Under the pieces are notes generated by a model, which ran no database searches, was not told the DNA's origin, and saw nothing but the letters and a program-made list of their open reading frames with translations. From Rhizophlyctis rosea (taxonomy: Eukaryota; Chytridiomycota; Chytridiomycetes; Rhizophlyctidales; Rhizophlyctidaceae), in contig JADGJC010000479.1 in assembly GCA_027596075.1 (NCBI GenBank), positions 1 through 23,769 of the forward strand: a DNA stretch of 23,769 nt, in the 5' to 3' direction. This document shows positions 9,007-19,318 of the stretch, piece by piece. Position 1 is the stretch's first letter. Every line of letters starts with the position of its first letter. The position numbers and the translations under genes are program-made.

Positions 9007-10079
9007 ATGGCGTCTCAACCAGAAGAAGAACTTGAAGAGTTCGAAGTCAACGGAACCATTCGCCAGGGCGAGCTTGTGTGGGGAGAGCACTTTACTTCCA
9101 GAGCCCGCAACTTCATCTGCGCGCTCTCCAACCGAAGGTCCTTCGAAAGCGAGGACATGATGATCATCGGCGTCAAGTGGTTCACGAGTCAAACGATGAC
9201 ATTGAAAGTCCAGGCAAAGTCGGCGGAACAAGTGAGGGAGTTCATGTTGAGGAATCACATGCGGATGGTGGAAGGGTTTGACTCGCACGTTTGGTTTGAT
9301 CTTGAAGGTAAGGAAGTTGGTGTGCTGTTCTGCACTTCTTTGGTTTTGGTCGGTGATTATTCATCAACTCATATTGCGTTGATTTAGAAATCACACCCGT
9401 CAGGCTTACGCCAAACCAGCCTTCTTCATCACCAATGCAAACCGACAGTCCCACACCTGCTCAAAATGACCGCCCCAGCCCTCCGCCCGCCGCACTCACC
9501 AATCCATCATCCCGCTCAAAATCCGCGAACCCCATCTCCATAGCCCCCAGCGACACCATCGAAGGCTCCAAAAACGCAGCATTCAAAGCCGGAGGCCTCA
9601 CCACCGCCCCCTCCGAACGCGAAAACAGGCGCCTGAACGCCATCATCGCCTCCCTCGAAGCCAAATCCACCTCTCAGACCATACGCCAAGGAAGGAGATA
9701 CAGAACCCACTCTCCCACCAGCGCAAACATCATGTCCCGCTCATCCGCCTCCGGCAGCGTGCAAACCCCAGTCACCATGGAAAACATCGCATCCCATCCA
9801 TCCAAGTCACTCAACATGCAAAAAGGCCGCGGCACGTCACCGGAAAGCAAAAGCACAAACTACTTCTCCCGCACGCCGTCGCCTGCTGCAACATTCTCGT
9901 CCTTCGGCCCTTCTGTGTACTCGCAGGATGCCGAAATTCAGATGGAGAAGAAGGGCGCGTCGAAGAAGAAAGGAAAACAGATTCCGCCGGTGCCGAGCAG
10001 CCTGGTGGAGGATTCGGAAGAAGGGGATGTGGAACACGGGGGTGGAGCATCCGTCGCGGCTCCTGCGGAGCGGTTGTGA
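9007..10079 (+). CDS. Uncharacterised head-plus-disordered-tail protein, paralogue B
   Basis: Two exons, 9007-9307 and 9388-10079, give 330 residues. The intron (9308-9387, 80 nt) has a GTAAGG donor and a TTGATTTAG acceptor, and interrupts a codon after its first base. The same frame is open upstream to 8674, but that part has leader-like composition, and the ATG at 9007 aligns with the start of the paralogue, so it is chosen. Residues 1-100 are the head: an acidic N-terminus (EEELEEFEV), a middle with RARNFICALSNRRSF, then MMIIGVKWFTS and a terminal VWFDLEG. The tail is Pro/Ser/Thr/Asn-rich with basic clusters (RQGRRYR, EKKGASKKKGKQ) and is probably disordered. The paralogue at 4557 shares IIGVK, head size, intron position and phase, but has a much longer tail. 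The function is not recognised. A consensus AATAAA lies 165 nt after the stop. Confidence 0.75.
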
Positions 10080-10243
10080 CAAGGCAGCGGGGAACATTTG
10101 TCCTGGTGCTGGGAGTTATGATGAAGTCATGTTGCTTTGACGTTTCGGTAAAAGGTTGCATGTATGTCCATGGAAGGACTTTGCTGTTGTGAAAAGGTAT
10201 AATTGATTGCAGGCGTTTTCAACATGTGATTCATTGCAGAACG

Positions 10244-10249
10244 AATAAA
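10244..10249 (+). terminator. Candidate polyadenylation signal AATAAA
   Basis: A perfect AATAAA hexamer lies 165 nt after the stop of the gene ending at 10079 and is followed by a GT-rich stretch (GTGTGTTTGAGATT). This fits a cleavage/polyadenylation site, although fungal signals are degenerate and one hexamer is weak evidence alone. Confidence 0.4.
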
Positions 10250-10873
10250 CGTGTGTTTGAGATTCCAGTTGGGAACAAGGTTCCATGGTATATGTTTTGC
10301 GCGCAAGGCCATCTTTAGCGTCGCAATTAGCAAACTGGGTCGCAGCACTGATGGCTCCAAATGCTGCTGTCAAGAGTACTCAAATATCAGCAGCTTTTGA
10401 GAACAGCGCAGTTCCTTCGTGTCGCACAAATATGGTCCCTCTCCCGCTCTTCTGTTCAATTGTCAAGCAGATTCGCACTACGAGGCATTATGGTAAGCTA
10501 CACTAGCCGCCCATAACCGACAACTGCATCCAAAACTGCAGTCCCTGCAGTCCCAACGGTATTTGTCCCTCACAAAACATTATCAAAGGCCTCCGGTATG
10601 ACAAATTGCTTACTAAAATGCCGCGCAACGCTGTCGAAGTGGCAACCGCCTTTAGATTGAAAGTATGATATTGCTGCTACTTCTATATTGAGAAATGTCA
10701 GTTCCAGTCGAAATAATGCAAACGAGGGTTCTCACTGACGAGTCTGACGAGATTTGCGGCAAATGCGCGAAGTTCGGAGTCATTCATTCCCGTTCCACCA
10801 GGTCAGCAAACAAATCAATATCATTTGATTCAGTTCAATATTCCATAACATGCTGACCTAGTACACTTCCATC
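10250..10873. other. Intergenic, no gene supported
   Basis: Plus-strand open frame 10285-10506 (73 codons) has no motif. An ATG at 10695 opens about 36 codons with a C-G-K-C motif (EICGKCAKFG) ending at an AG|GTCAGC donor at 10800-10801. The following AG (10860) does not give the frame read in the next open piece, so this possible first exon of the 10874 gene is not accepted. A short duplicated TGCAGTCC word occurs near 10538-10552. Confidence 0.3.
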
Positions 10874-11395
10874 TTGTTATCATCTGCCGGACCCCCTCAT
10901 GACCACCCACCCATTGTCACGACACCCACACTTACCCATACAAGCCCATTGACAATTCCCGCCAACGTTCGGGATGTCGCCTTACGGTTGAACTCCTTCG
11001 GGAGTGACGAGGACGATGCGTATTACGTTGTGTATGAAAACGTCGGCGCTGGTAAAGTGTGATGTTCAGAAAAATGTTGTGTCAAATATCATCCTTTGGC
11101 ATTGGACCAGTATATCGACCAATTGTAGTTGCGCTAATCCGCTCGGATTACATATGGCGTGGCGGGACGACGAGACCTACCTGAAATAACAAAACTTCTC
11201 CTTTACTTGTTGGACAGTCTCAAAGTCGGCTGCGCGGTTGAAGGCGTAGCAACGGATCAGCAAACGTTTGTTAAGACTGCGGGTGATTTCTCGGCCAGCG
11301 CCATCAGGACGCTTGACAAGATGGGGGAGCGCACAGACTTCATATATGGGGACGATGCGCGCGACACCATACTTCAGATGTTGCTTCCAGCGTGA
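10874..11395 (+). pseudogene. Frame-broken spliced gene of unknown family
   Basis: The frame entering at 10874 reads through a Pro/Thr/His-rich part into LRLNSFGSDEDDAYYVVYEN and meets a GTAAAG donor at 11052. After a 59-nt intron (11052-11110, acceptor GGACCAG), the phase-correct continuation is VYRPIVVALIRSDYIWRG, then a stop near 11180. A shift of one base near 11160 would instead continue [19 protein letters not shown] and remain open to 11395 (ending [12 protein letters not shown]). Both halves have protein-like composition and the intron is of typical size, which suggests one gene with a single-base indel near 11160. A missed intron is possible but no donor/acceptor pair of reasonable length fits. 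The family is unknown. The start is also unresolved: an in-frame ATG is lacking at the 5' end. Confidence 0.35.
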
Positions 11396-12084
11396 TCGCA
11401 TTGAACTACAAGAAGTGCTTATCGTCAGTGGCTTTGCGTGTGTATTCAAGGGGTGCTTATGCCTCATACATAATCATAACGAAGCTCGTTCCAAAGGCTC
11501 ATTGGTTATGAAGGTTGGGCAACTGAGATATGCCCATACGGCCTTTCGACCGAGAGGGTGTATTCGTTTCGAGTCTGAATTGCAATAACTGTTGGTTAGG
11601 GAGCAGAAAATATGACCATTGGTACATTTGTGGGAAGCAGTTTGAGCCTCGCACTTGCCAAAGAGTGCGAAAGCTGTTACCGGCCCTGTCTCAGTCCCCG
11701 CAACCCACCCCCGCAAACCACAGGTCCACCGCCACCTCCAAGTTGATCTGTGAGCATTCATTATGTTTTGCTTGCACTGAATGTGATTTTTGTCTGGTTG
11801 CAATCAAGAACCTGGAGCTCACGAATTTTCGTGCTCGGTGTTGTCACTTTCCCACAACTCCCACAGTTTGCCAAAGTGCTCAACCGTTGGTCACTTACAG
11901 AACGTGCTGCTATTATGGTCGTATCGGGAGTAAGTAGGAGGACAATTGAGGGACACTCGCAAGATGAATAGTTAGCAGAAGAAGGAGCGGTGGAGCGCCC
12001 TTTGTCACTTTGGGTGTGCAGCGCATCTCATCCACAAACAAAAGGGAAGATTGAGTTTGACGGGTGAGAGAACCTTCTCAAGTT
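11396..12084. other. Intergenic, weak open frames and a hairpin
   Basis: Plus 11530-11937 (135 codons, Cys-rich) and overlapping plus 11750-11971 (a hydrophobic piece reading VIFVWLQ and later LTERAAIMVVSG) are open, as is minus 11803-11474. None carries a recognisable domain. A perfect 7-bp hairpin TCGCACT/AGTGCGA with an 8-base loop is at 11649-11670. An in-frame TGA at 12058 closes the frame of the following gene. Confidence 0.35.
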
Positions 12085-13533
12085 ATGACAACACTACTCA
12101 GGAGCCTCGGACGGAGCTTGCAGCATCTTGCGAATCTCATCCACGTTCCCTCAGCTCAACCCGTTCGTCCACATGAGCTCGATTATGCGTACCCTACCCA
12201 AACCTCCACGACGTCCATCCTACAACTCCCACCTGAGCTTCTCCAACACGTCTTGGCCTACTGCTCACCAGAGTCAGCTCGCCGGGTGAAACGGAGCACG
12301 AAAGCGCTAAACACACGTATCTCAAAGGACGTTTTGGCCCTCGTCGACTTCAGCTGGTACCTCATCCACACCTGTCGTTGCGATTGTTGGAGCTGGGCTG
12401 GAACAAACGGTCACGCGAACGTCATCAGGCGCTTACTTGCATCTTCGTCCACCTGCACCCTTCCAGTCCGTCAACCCAATGTCACGCACCACTCAGAACT
12501 TAATTCCCGCACACATGCCCTGTGCCAAAGTGCCTTGCACGGTCATTTTGCAGCAGTCACGGCACTCTTGGGCGCCGGTGTTGATCCAAACATGTCCGAC
12601 AGTACCATCATCCTGCGTCCGTCACCCCTTGGATGCGCCGCTCAAAGCGGCAACTTGAAAATCGTCAAAGCTCTCCACTCGCATGGCGCGATCGTGAATG
12701 GGTATCATAGGCATAGAGTGGGGCAGGCCGGTATCATCATATGTTCTCCCCTACATGTCGCTTCAGCATTTGGGCACGCGGAAGTGGTGGAGTACCTTTT
12801 GAAAGCTGGGGCAGATGTGCAGCGCGGAACCGAGCTTCCCGACCACCCCGACAAGCAGAGCACTCCTCTTTGGTGGGCTGCATCCGGATTTGGATTCACA
12901 TCCCCTGGCCCCAGCAAGAATGGCGCTCATGTCATTCAGATACTTTTGAAATTCGGTGCGAATCCCAACGATGGATGTCTCCTACGGACCCTTGACCACT
13001 GGACCAAAAACCCAGTCCGATCGCAGACGAATGAACCTGAGATATCAAGGCGGCGGGAGGAGGTGTTGTCAACACTGCTTACATCTGGGGCGGAGCCAAT
13101 TGTACGTCCTTCAACGGACTGGCCATCAATTCTGTATTGTGGGGTCACGTTGGGAAGGGTAGAGTTAGTGAAGCTACTCATTGATGCTGGGGCGAGGGTG
13201 CGTGGGTATAGCCGCGCGTCATTGCACCTAGCTTTGTCGAGGAACGATCTACCAATGGTGGAGCTCTTGGTCAGTCGAGGGGCGAATCTACAAGTGCGAA
13301 ATGAGGCCGGGGAGCCAACCTTGCATGCTGCTGCAGAGGAACTCAATGGCCCCATGTTGGAGCTTTTGTTGCGTCTCGGAGCTGATCCCAACGGCCTTGA
13401 TTCGTATGATATGAAGCCGGCTGAGGTTGCGCGGGATTCGTTGAGGAGGAAATATCAGCATGGGGATGCGGTGGGGAATAGGAAGGCAGACGAGAAGGTT
13501 GTGAAAGTTTTGGAAGCTTTGCTTGTCCAGTAG
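12085..13533 (+). CDS. F-box and ankyrin-repeat protein
   Basis: This single-exon gene encodes 482 residues. The frame is stopped by a TGA at 12058, and the first ATG afterwards is at 12085, so that start is used. Residues about 45-82 are an F-box: LQLPPELLQHVLAYCSPES followed by a basic ARRVKRSTKALNTRIS helix. From about residue 103 to 440 run roughly eight or nine ankyrin repeats, some degenerate. Clear ones are 143-173 (ALHGHFAAVTALLGAGVDPN), 177-205, 219-248 (SPLHVASAFGHAEVVEYLLK), 347-375, 376-406 and 410-437 (TLHAAAEELNGPMLELLLR). In such proteins the F-box docks on Skp1 of an SCF ubiquitin ligase and the ankyrins bind a substrate, so a substrate-receptor role is the natural inference; the target is unknown. 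A Cys/Trp-rich patch (CRCDCWSW, 98-104) joins the two domains. Expanded F-box/ankyrin families are common in chytrids and other fungi. Confidence 0.88.
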   Translation: MTTLLRSLGRSLQHLANLIHVPSAQPVRPHELDYAYPTQTSTTSILQLPPELLQHVLAYCSPESARRVKRSTKALNTRISKDVLALVDFSWYLIHTCRCDCWSWAGTNGHANVIRRLLASSSTCTLPVRQPNVTHHSELNSRTHALCQSALHGHFAAVTALLGAGVDPNMSDSTIILRPSPLGCAAQSGNLKIVKALHSHGAIVNGYHRHRVGQAGIIICSPLHVASAFGHAEVVEYLLKAGADVQRGTELPDHPDKQSTPLWWAASGFGFTSPGPSKNGAHVIQILLKFGANPNDGCLLRTLDHWTKNPVRSQTNEPEISRRREEVLSTLLTSGAEPIVRPSTDWPSILYCGVTLGRVELVKLLIDAGARVRGYSRASLHLALSRNDLPMVELLVSRGANLQVRNEAGEPTLHAAAEELNGPMLELLLRLGADPNGLDSYDMKPAEVARDSLRRKYQHGDAVGNRKADEKVVKVLEALLVQ

Positions 13534-14134
13534 TACTCTGTCAGGTTGCGTCTTTGTTTATGTATAGACTAGATTAATACCATTCTATCATGCTCATTCA
13601 TAGTTCGCTATCAACTGCCTGCATGTTATCACTAACATTGAGTAGCTCCCGTGCCTGCCTTAAGCTAAGACGCGTATGGGCGGTCACCGTGTATGATGCG
13701 CGTGTTAGTTCCCCTCTTCCCTTCGGACTCTGGCCGCTTGCATATTGATTATTGGTACCTTGTTCTCACGGCACATCCCGCTTCAAGTCAATCAGCCATG
13801 TTGTTAAGTATGGTAGCTGACAAGAAAGCATTCTTTATTTCAATTTGTCCAATGATTTTCTACGGTGCATGAGCCACGCTGCGGAGCTGCAAGGGTTGCA
13901 GGAGTGGGGTTCCATTTTTCGTCCCTGCATGCGGCCTTTGTGGTCATCTCGATCGACCCCACAATTTACATAATCATTATTGTCGGGCTGTCTGATTGTT
14001 GATTGTTGAGTGCCACTGCAAAGGTGAGTAGGATTTGATTGTGTTTCAAGCGTTTAGAGCACACCAATGAGCAGAAAGAAATCAAAACTATCGAGGGTCC
14101 ACAATGGAGAAAAAAAAATTGAACCCTATTCAGT
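13534..14134. other. Intergenic, nothing supported
   Basis: About 600 bases between the F-box gene stop and the stop of the minus-strand candidate at 14135. The two genes converge here, so this is probably shared 3' flank. No open frame above 60 codons is seen on either strand. An A-run lies near 14109-14118 (GAAAAAAAAATTG). Confidence 0.5.
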
Positions 14135-14751
14135 CTATTTGGGCATTTCCATGCCTTTGATTATTTCATCCTCTGATTTTTCTTGTGACATCCTTTGTAA
14201 ATAATGTTTCCGCAATGGCATCTTGTTCATAGGTTTGCTTACAGCAGCGTATGTACCCTTGTTTCGACTTTTCAGTCCTGAAGGGGTTGATTTTCTTTTT
14301 TGTTTCTCCTTGATTTTTCTTGGAGGTTTTTCTTTTGGCACATATACGTGCCGCATAATTCTGGACGACTATGTCAGCTGAGAAGATATACGTCGTATGT
14401 CACGCTCACTTTTATTTTGTCGTAATCTTGGCTGTTTTTCCACATATTCAGTTTTTTCGAGTTTTTTATTGATTTTTTCGGTTCAGGGACCAGCACCATG
14501 TGATGGTTGGAGCCAAGACAAGAACATTTCCACGCGTACGTACTAGACTCGCCAGTGCGCAGACAATTCGGCCAATCATCACGCGTCAAATCCTTGCTTA
14601 CGAAAACACGTATAACCCAATATGGAAGTTTAACCCACGACCGAGGTTGGCCCCAAACACGGTTAGAACTTGGGAGGAGTGCCCCTTGTCCTGTGCAATT
14701 GGAGGAGAGTGTTATTTTTGGAATCCAGGCATCCAATCCAAACATTCGCAT
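14135..14751 (-). CDS. Candidate Lys-rich protein, two exons
   Basis: Two minus-strand open frames (14751-14410 and 14368-14135) join in frame through a 41-nt intron (14409-14369) with a GTGAGC donor, a CTGAC branch-like motif and a CATAG acceptor, giving 191 residues from the ATG at 14751. The first part has a small Cys/His cluster (WKCSCLGSNHH) followed by Lys-rich PEPKKSIKNSKKLNMWK. The second exon is highly basic (KEKPPRKIKEKQKRK) and ends in SEDEIIKGMEMPK. No family is recognised; the charge suggests a nucleic-acid-binding or nuclear protein, which is inference. The start lies 175 nt from the divergent beta-glucosidase start. The supporting argument is that two independent open frames of matching composition meet with correct phase at good splice signals. 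The first exon could contain further introns. Confidence 0.4.
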
Positions 14752-14926
14752 TGTTTACGACATCTTGCTACTGCCAGGGTTCCTAGATCTACCCACATTC
14801 ATAAAACTAGAGAGGTCGTTCTGAGTCCCTGACACGTCCACCATACTCCCAAACCGCACTTCCTTCTCCTCACCAAGTTCACCACCTTCCCAGCACCAGC
14901 ACCTTTCCTACACCTCCACATCTGCA
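14752..14926. promoter_or_regulatory. Shared upstream region of divergent genes
   Basis: These 175 bases separate the minus-strand candidate start (14751) from the beta-glucosidase start (14927). The part next to 14927 is pyrimidine-rich with CACC words (CTTCCTTCTCCTCACC), typical of fungal 5' leaders. No TATA box is evident. Confidence 0.4.
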
Positions 14927-17692
14927 ATGCCTGCCAACTTCGACGTCGAAGACGTGCTGTCAAAGCTCACCCTCGCTGAGAAGGTTTCCCTGCTGGCTGG
15001 GCATGATTTTTGGCACACCGTCCCCATCCCGCGCCTTGGCGTTCCATCCATCCGAGTAGGTCAAAATGGCCAATCTACCCCTTCCAGCATCCATCTTATT
15101 CACCCTTCCATAGGTTTCTGACGGCCCTAACGGTATTCGTGGCACCAAATTTTTTGCCGGCGTTCCCGCTGCCGCCATCCCGTGCGCGACAGCACTCGGA
15201 TCAACCTTCAACACTTCCCTTATCTCCGATGCTGGTAAACTCCTCGCTGAGGAAATGAAGGCCAAGGCCGTTCACGTCATCCTTGCTCCCACCGTCAACA
15301 TTCAACGGTCGCCTCTTGGTGGACGTGGTTTTGAGTCTTACTCGGAGGATCCTGTCCTCAGTGGTAAGATCGCTGCCGCGTATGTTAAGGGCATTCAAGA
15401 TGAAGGATTGGGAGCGTGTATCAAGCATTTTGTTTGCAATGACCAGGTAGAATGCCCGGCCCTTCGGCCCTTTCAAGTGTTAGGCCGCTCACCAACTTGT
15501 ATTATATTAGGAACACGAACGCATGAAGGGTTCATCCGAAGTTCAACCCCGTGCCCTTCACGAAATCTATCTAAAGCCCTTTGAAATCGTGCAACGCGAC
15601 TCCAAACCATGGGCATACATGACCTCGTACGGTCGCCTCAACGGTCGTCACTGCTCCGAAACTCCTGAACTCCTCCAAGGCCTCCTCCGCGATACGTGGG
15701 GCTTCGATGGTTTGGTAATGTCCGACTGGTTCGGCACCTACTCTGTTTCCGACGCCGTCAATGCCGGTTTGGACTTAGAAATGCCGGGTGAGTCTCCTTC
15801 CCTGGCTATTTTGGCCAGTATTTTTCACCAACTAATCATCAATGCCAGGTCCCCCCATCTGGAGAGGTGAAGCCTTGACCAAAGCCATCGTTGCAGGCAA
15901 GATTACTCCAGCCACCCTTGACGAACGCGTCAGAGCCATTCTGAAGTTTGTCAAGCGCACCGCTGGATCTGGAATTCCGGATGGTGCTGAAGAGACTGGG
16001 TCAGATCGTGAGGAGCACCGTGCTTGCAACCGGTCCGTGGCTGCTGAGTCCATCGTGCTGGTGAAGAATGAGACAAACCTTTTGCCCTTGAAGAAGGAGT
16101 CCTTGAAGGGGAAAAAGGTGGCTGTCATTGGACCCAACGCTAAGAACAGCAGCGTCACTGGTGGTGGTAGTGCCAGTCTTCTCCCTTACAGAGTTGTCTC
16201 GGCCTTTGAGGCCCTGAAAGAGACCGTTGAACAGGCTGGTGGTAGCGTAGAATTCGAGGTTGGGTGCTATGGTGAGTATTCGGTATTCATATTCCTAAAA
16301 AAATGGTTTACTGACTTCAACGTTTTCATAGCTCACAAAATGTCCCCTGTCCTGAACGGTCAAATCAAGACACCCTCTGGTCAAAATGGCTTCCAAATTG
16401 ACTTCTACAAGGCGGACCCCTTCACCTCCCAGTCGGCACAGGCAGCCGCAACCGTCATTACCCCTGACTCGAATAACCTCTTTGATGTTCCCGAAGGCAT
16501 CAGCCCAACGAACTTCTGGGCCAAGGGTACCGCCCTGTACGTTCCTCCCAAAACCGCTACTTACACCTTCGGTCTGACGGTTGCGGGTCGTGCCAAACTC
16601 TTCGTCAACGACCAACTCGTCGTCAGCAACTGCGACAACCAGACCGCCGGAGACAGCTTCTTCTCTAATGGTACGATCGAAGAGCTCGGCGAGATCCAGC
16701 TCGAACAAGGCAAGCAGTACACCCTTCGCGTCGAATTCGAGAACAAATTCCTCCTCCCTCCACCGGATGGTGTTGCTCCCCTCAGGAGTGGTGGGTTCCG
16801 TGTTGGGTGCTGCGAGAAGTTGGACGAGGAGACTGCGCTGGCGCAGGCGGAGAAATTGGCGAAGGAGAGCGACATTGTAGTCCTTGTTGCTGGTTTGAAC
16901 GGGGACTGGGAGAGCGAGGGTTGGGATAGGAAGTCAATGGATCTTCCTGGTCGGACTGTTGATCTCATTACCCGCGTGCAAGCCGCCAACCCCTCCACTA
17001 TCGTCGTCCTCCAAACCGGTACCCCCGTCAGCCTTCCGTTCCTTCCTTCCACCTCCACCGTGCTCCAAGCCTGGTACGGCGGCAATGAAGGAGGGCATGC
17101 CATTGCGGACGTCATCTTTGGTGAGGTTGCTCCTAGCGGTCGTATGTCTCTTTCCTGGTCCAAGCGTCTGGAAGACAACCCGTCATTCATCAATTGGGGC
17201 TGCGAGAACGGCAAGGTGTACTATGGGGAGGGCGTTTTTGTTGGGTACCGGTGGTACGAGGAAATCAAGCGGGAAGTGGAAATTGCCTTCGGCGAGGGTG
17301 GGAGTTACACTACTTTCGAATATTTGGATATCAAGGTCGAGGGAACGGCTGGGAAGGATCTGGCGGTTAGTGTTACTGTTAAGAACACTGGTTCGATCGC
17401 ATCCAAGGACGTTGTCCAAGTTTACCTTCGTCACCTCCAAACTCCCCTCCGCACACCGCAGAAGGGACTTGTGGCCTTCCAAAAGACGGAGGTTATCAAG
17501 CCTGGTAGCAGTGTGACGGTTACATTGCCAGTCGAGAAGGCTAGCTTTGGGGTTTGGGATGATAGCTTGGATTCTTGGAGGATGTTCAAGGGCAAGTACG
17601 AGCTTGTAGTGTCGCGGAGTAGTGCGGAGAAGGATGTTAAGGGACGTGTTGGAGTTGAAATTGGCGAGGAGCTCAGGTGGAGAGGATTGTAA
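14927..17692 (+). CDS. GH3 beta-glucosidase with PA14 domain
   Basis: Five exons (14927-15055, 15114-15446, 15511-15787, 15849-16271, 16332-17692) with introns of 58-64 nt give 840 residues. The enzyme hydrolyses terminal beta-D-glucosyl residues of cellobiose and related glucosides. Residues 1 to about 250 are the TIM barrel: SDGPNG, the substrate-binding K147-H148 (IKHF), and the nucleophile Asp226 in VMSDWFG. The alpha/beta sandwich starts near 300 ([14 protein letters not shown]) and is interrupted by a PA14 domain (about 391-550). It resumes with the W-E-S-E-G-W-D-R motif, whose Glu583 is the likely acid/base. A fibronectin III-like domain (about 725-820) closes the protein. Size, PA14 and the nucleophile position match the intracellular Kluyveromyces BglI type. 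There is no signal peptide: the N-terminus [20 protein letters not shown] goes straight into the barrel, so cytosolic action on imported sugars is inferred. All introns keep frame. Confidence 0.95.
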
Positions 17693-18426
17693 AACTTCGG
17701 TGTAGAATTGATGATGTATAAATCGAATTTTCAATAGACTTTTTGAAGCTGGCGCTGGGTCTTCGCTGGCGTGTGTAAAACATCTTGAGCTGCCATATGT
17801 TCTTCGCCCGAACCTGAGTTGATTGGCATGGAGGTTTCTCAATCCGTTCATATGCCGTGTTGATTCGATGAACATAAATACAGTTGGGGCCAACTCCAAA
17901 GCCTGATACCCGGAACAGCTTCATTAGCTACATCAAAATCATCACCACAACAAAGCAATTATTTGCATCAGAACGGAAAGACCATGCTCTCATTCAAAGT
18001 GAAGTGCCAAATGCACAGTGCGATCAGTCCATTCATCCCAATCACGAAGTCAGTGCATGTTTACATTTTAGACACCCATAAATTGTTATTAGTGGATGAA
18101 TGGGATTTCGATTTAGCGCCGCGCTGGATCAGGCGGCTTTTTGCAACGATTTCAGACTCCGCGAAGGGTTGCCGTCTGGCCTTCGGCCTACTGGCAGACT
18201 GAGAGGCTTGAGAAATGGACTGGATGTGCTGTCATACGTTGTATTTCGCAAGATAGAGGAGTTCTTGATCGACCGTCCAAGTTTGAAGAATAAATGTGGG
18301 CGAACAATGGTGGTGGGTTAGGAATCTATCAGCATACCGATTCATCATATGGTATCCAACCCGATTTGTAATCAAGTATCACCACCAAAGACTTGGGGCG
18401 AAGTACCGATCCGCTGAAACATCGAG
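17693..18426. other. Intergenic, no gene supported
   Basis: This is the 3' flank of the beta-glucosidase (with GATGTATAAATCG about 25 nt after the stop), then AT-rich DNA. A G/C-rich patch at about 18117-18205 contains nested inverted repeats around GGCCTTCGGCC and GTCTG/CAGAC. Plus frames 17963-18202 and 18100-18321 are open but without motifs. Confidence 0.4.
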
Positions 18427-19092
18427 TTAGCGAAAAAGTCGAAAACCCCAATTGGGGACCTGGTTCCGCGAGAAACGTGATTCCTGTGTATGCACGATGA
18501 TGCTCATGATATCTCCTCTTGTTTTGAAACATGCAAAAATGCTGAAGCATATGAGACATCGGGCACCTCTCGTTGTCATGTTGTCATGTTTCACCTGCTT
18601 GCCTGCTATAGTTGTTATAGATAGTGATACATCCCACGCTTCACCGCCTGAGATGGCGGCGCAGGTATGAGCAACTTGAGCAGGGAAAGACGACCGTTGC
18701 GACATCGCGAATACTGCTCGGAACCAAATTGACGGACCAACCCAGCACGTAAGACCTACGTAAAAGTGGTTGGACAGCAATAATACATGTCTTGTCCTAG
18801 CACTTTCCTCGACCGCGCGGAGGGAATTAGTGATTATAAACTGTTGGTCCCCAAATAAAAGTTGGATCGGATATGTTTTAGGCGTTGCGCCGGCGGCTTG
18901 TGCCTGAAACAGACGGATGTTGGGATACTGTGTGATGTGGGTGGCGGATACGAGAAGTCCTTGGCGTTGAAACCATGTGGAGAAGTGGGATACGAGGATC
19001 ACGACACAAGCCGCTCTGCGTTTCCATGATTGGTGCGTTTTCGCTATTCCGAATCGGAATGGGTTGCCATCAGTTTGGCAGCAGACCAGCAT
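18427..19092 (-). CDS. Long open frame of unknown nature
   Basis: A minus-strand frame is open for about 220 codons without interruption, longer than expected by chance at this base composition. It has hydrophobic segments (AACVVILVSHFSTWF and HVLLLSNHFYVGLTCWVG) and no ATG near its 5' end; the first good in-frame ATG is deep inside, near 18700. Composition is rich in Trp and Cys, which is more like non-coding DNA. No family is recognised. It might be an internal exon of a membrane protein gene or a chance frame. Confidence 0.22.
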   Translation of the reverse strand: MLVCCQTDGNPFRFGIAKTHQSWKRRAACVVILVSHFSTWFQRQGLLVSATHITQYPNIRLFQAQAAGATPKTYPIQLLFGDQQFIITNSLRAVEESARTRHVLLLSNHFYVGLTCWVGPSIWFRAVFAMSQRSSFPAQVAHTCAAISGGEAWDVSLSITTIAGKQVKHDNMTTRGARCLICFSIFACFKTRGDIMSIIVHTQESRFSRNQVPNWGFRLFR

Positions 19093-19116
19093 TCTTTTAT
19101 TTGTTTAGAGAAATTC

Positions 19117-19126
19117 TATATAAAAG
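19117..19126 (+). promoter_or_regulatory. TATA box of the secreted Gly-Tyr-Lys gene
   Basis: A strong TATATAAAAG lies 193-202 nt upstream of the ATG at 19319. Transcription would start around 19145-19155, leaving a leader of about 170 nt that contains a T-run and a pyrimidine-rich part. A strong TATA element fits a regulated, highly expressed gene. Confidence 0.55.
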
Positions 19127-19318
19127 GAGAGACAGTTCAGTTTCCTCCCCCATTCACAATGATTTCAAACATCTACATCGGTTTCAGCGACACTAAAGCA
19201 TCCTTGACATTTCCGTCGAACCCCCCCATCTCAATTTTTTTCAATTCAATTTCCGTTGCTCATTTTACTGCACTTAGGAAAGCTGCTCACGCTTGGTCTG
19301 GAATACTGTCCGGTCACA

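Noticed and set aside
12064..12084. GTG start for the F-box/ankyrin gene
   Set aside because: A nuclear eukaryotic gene should start at ATG; the first ATG after the in-frame TGA is 12085.
16295..17899. Minus-strand open frames of up to 238 codons
   Set aside because: They are antisense shadows of the beta-glucosidase exons, which are fully explained on the plus strand.
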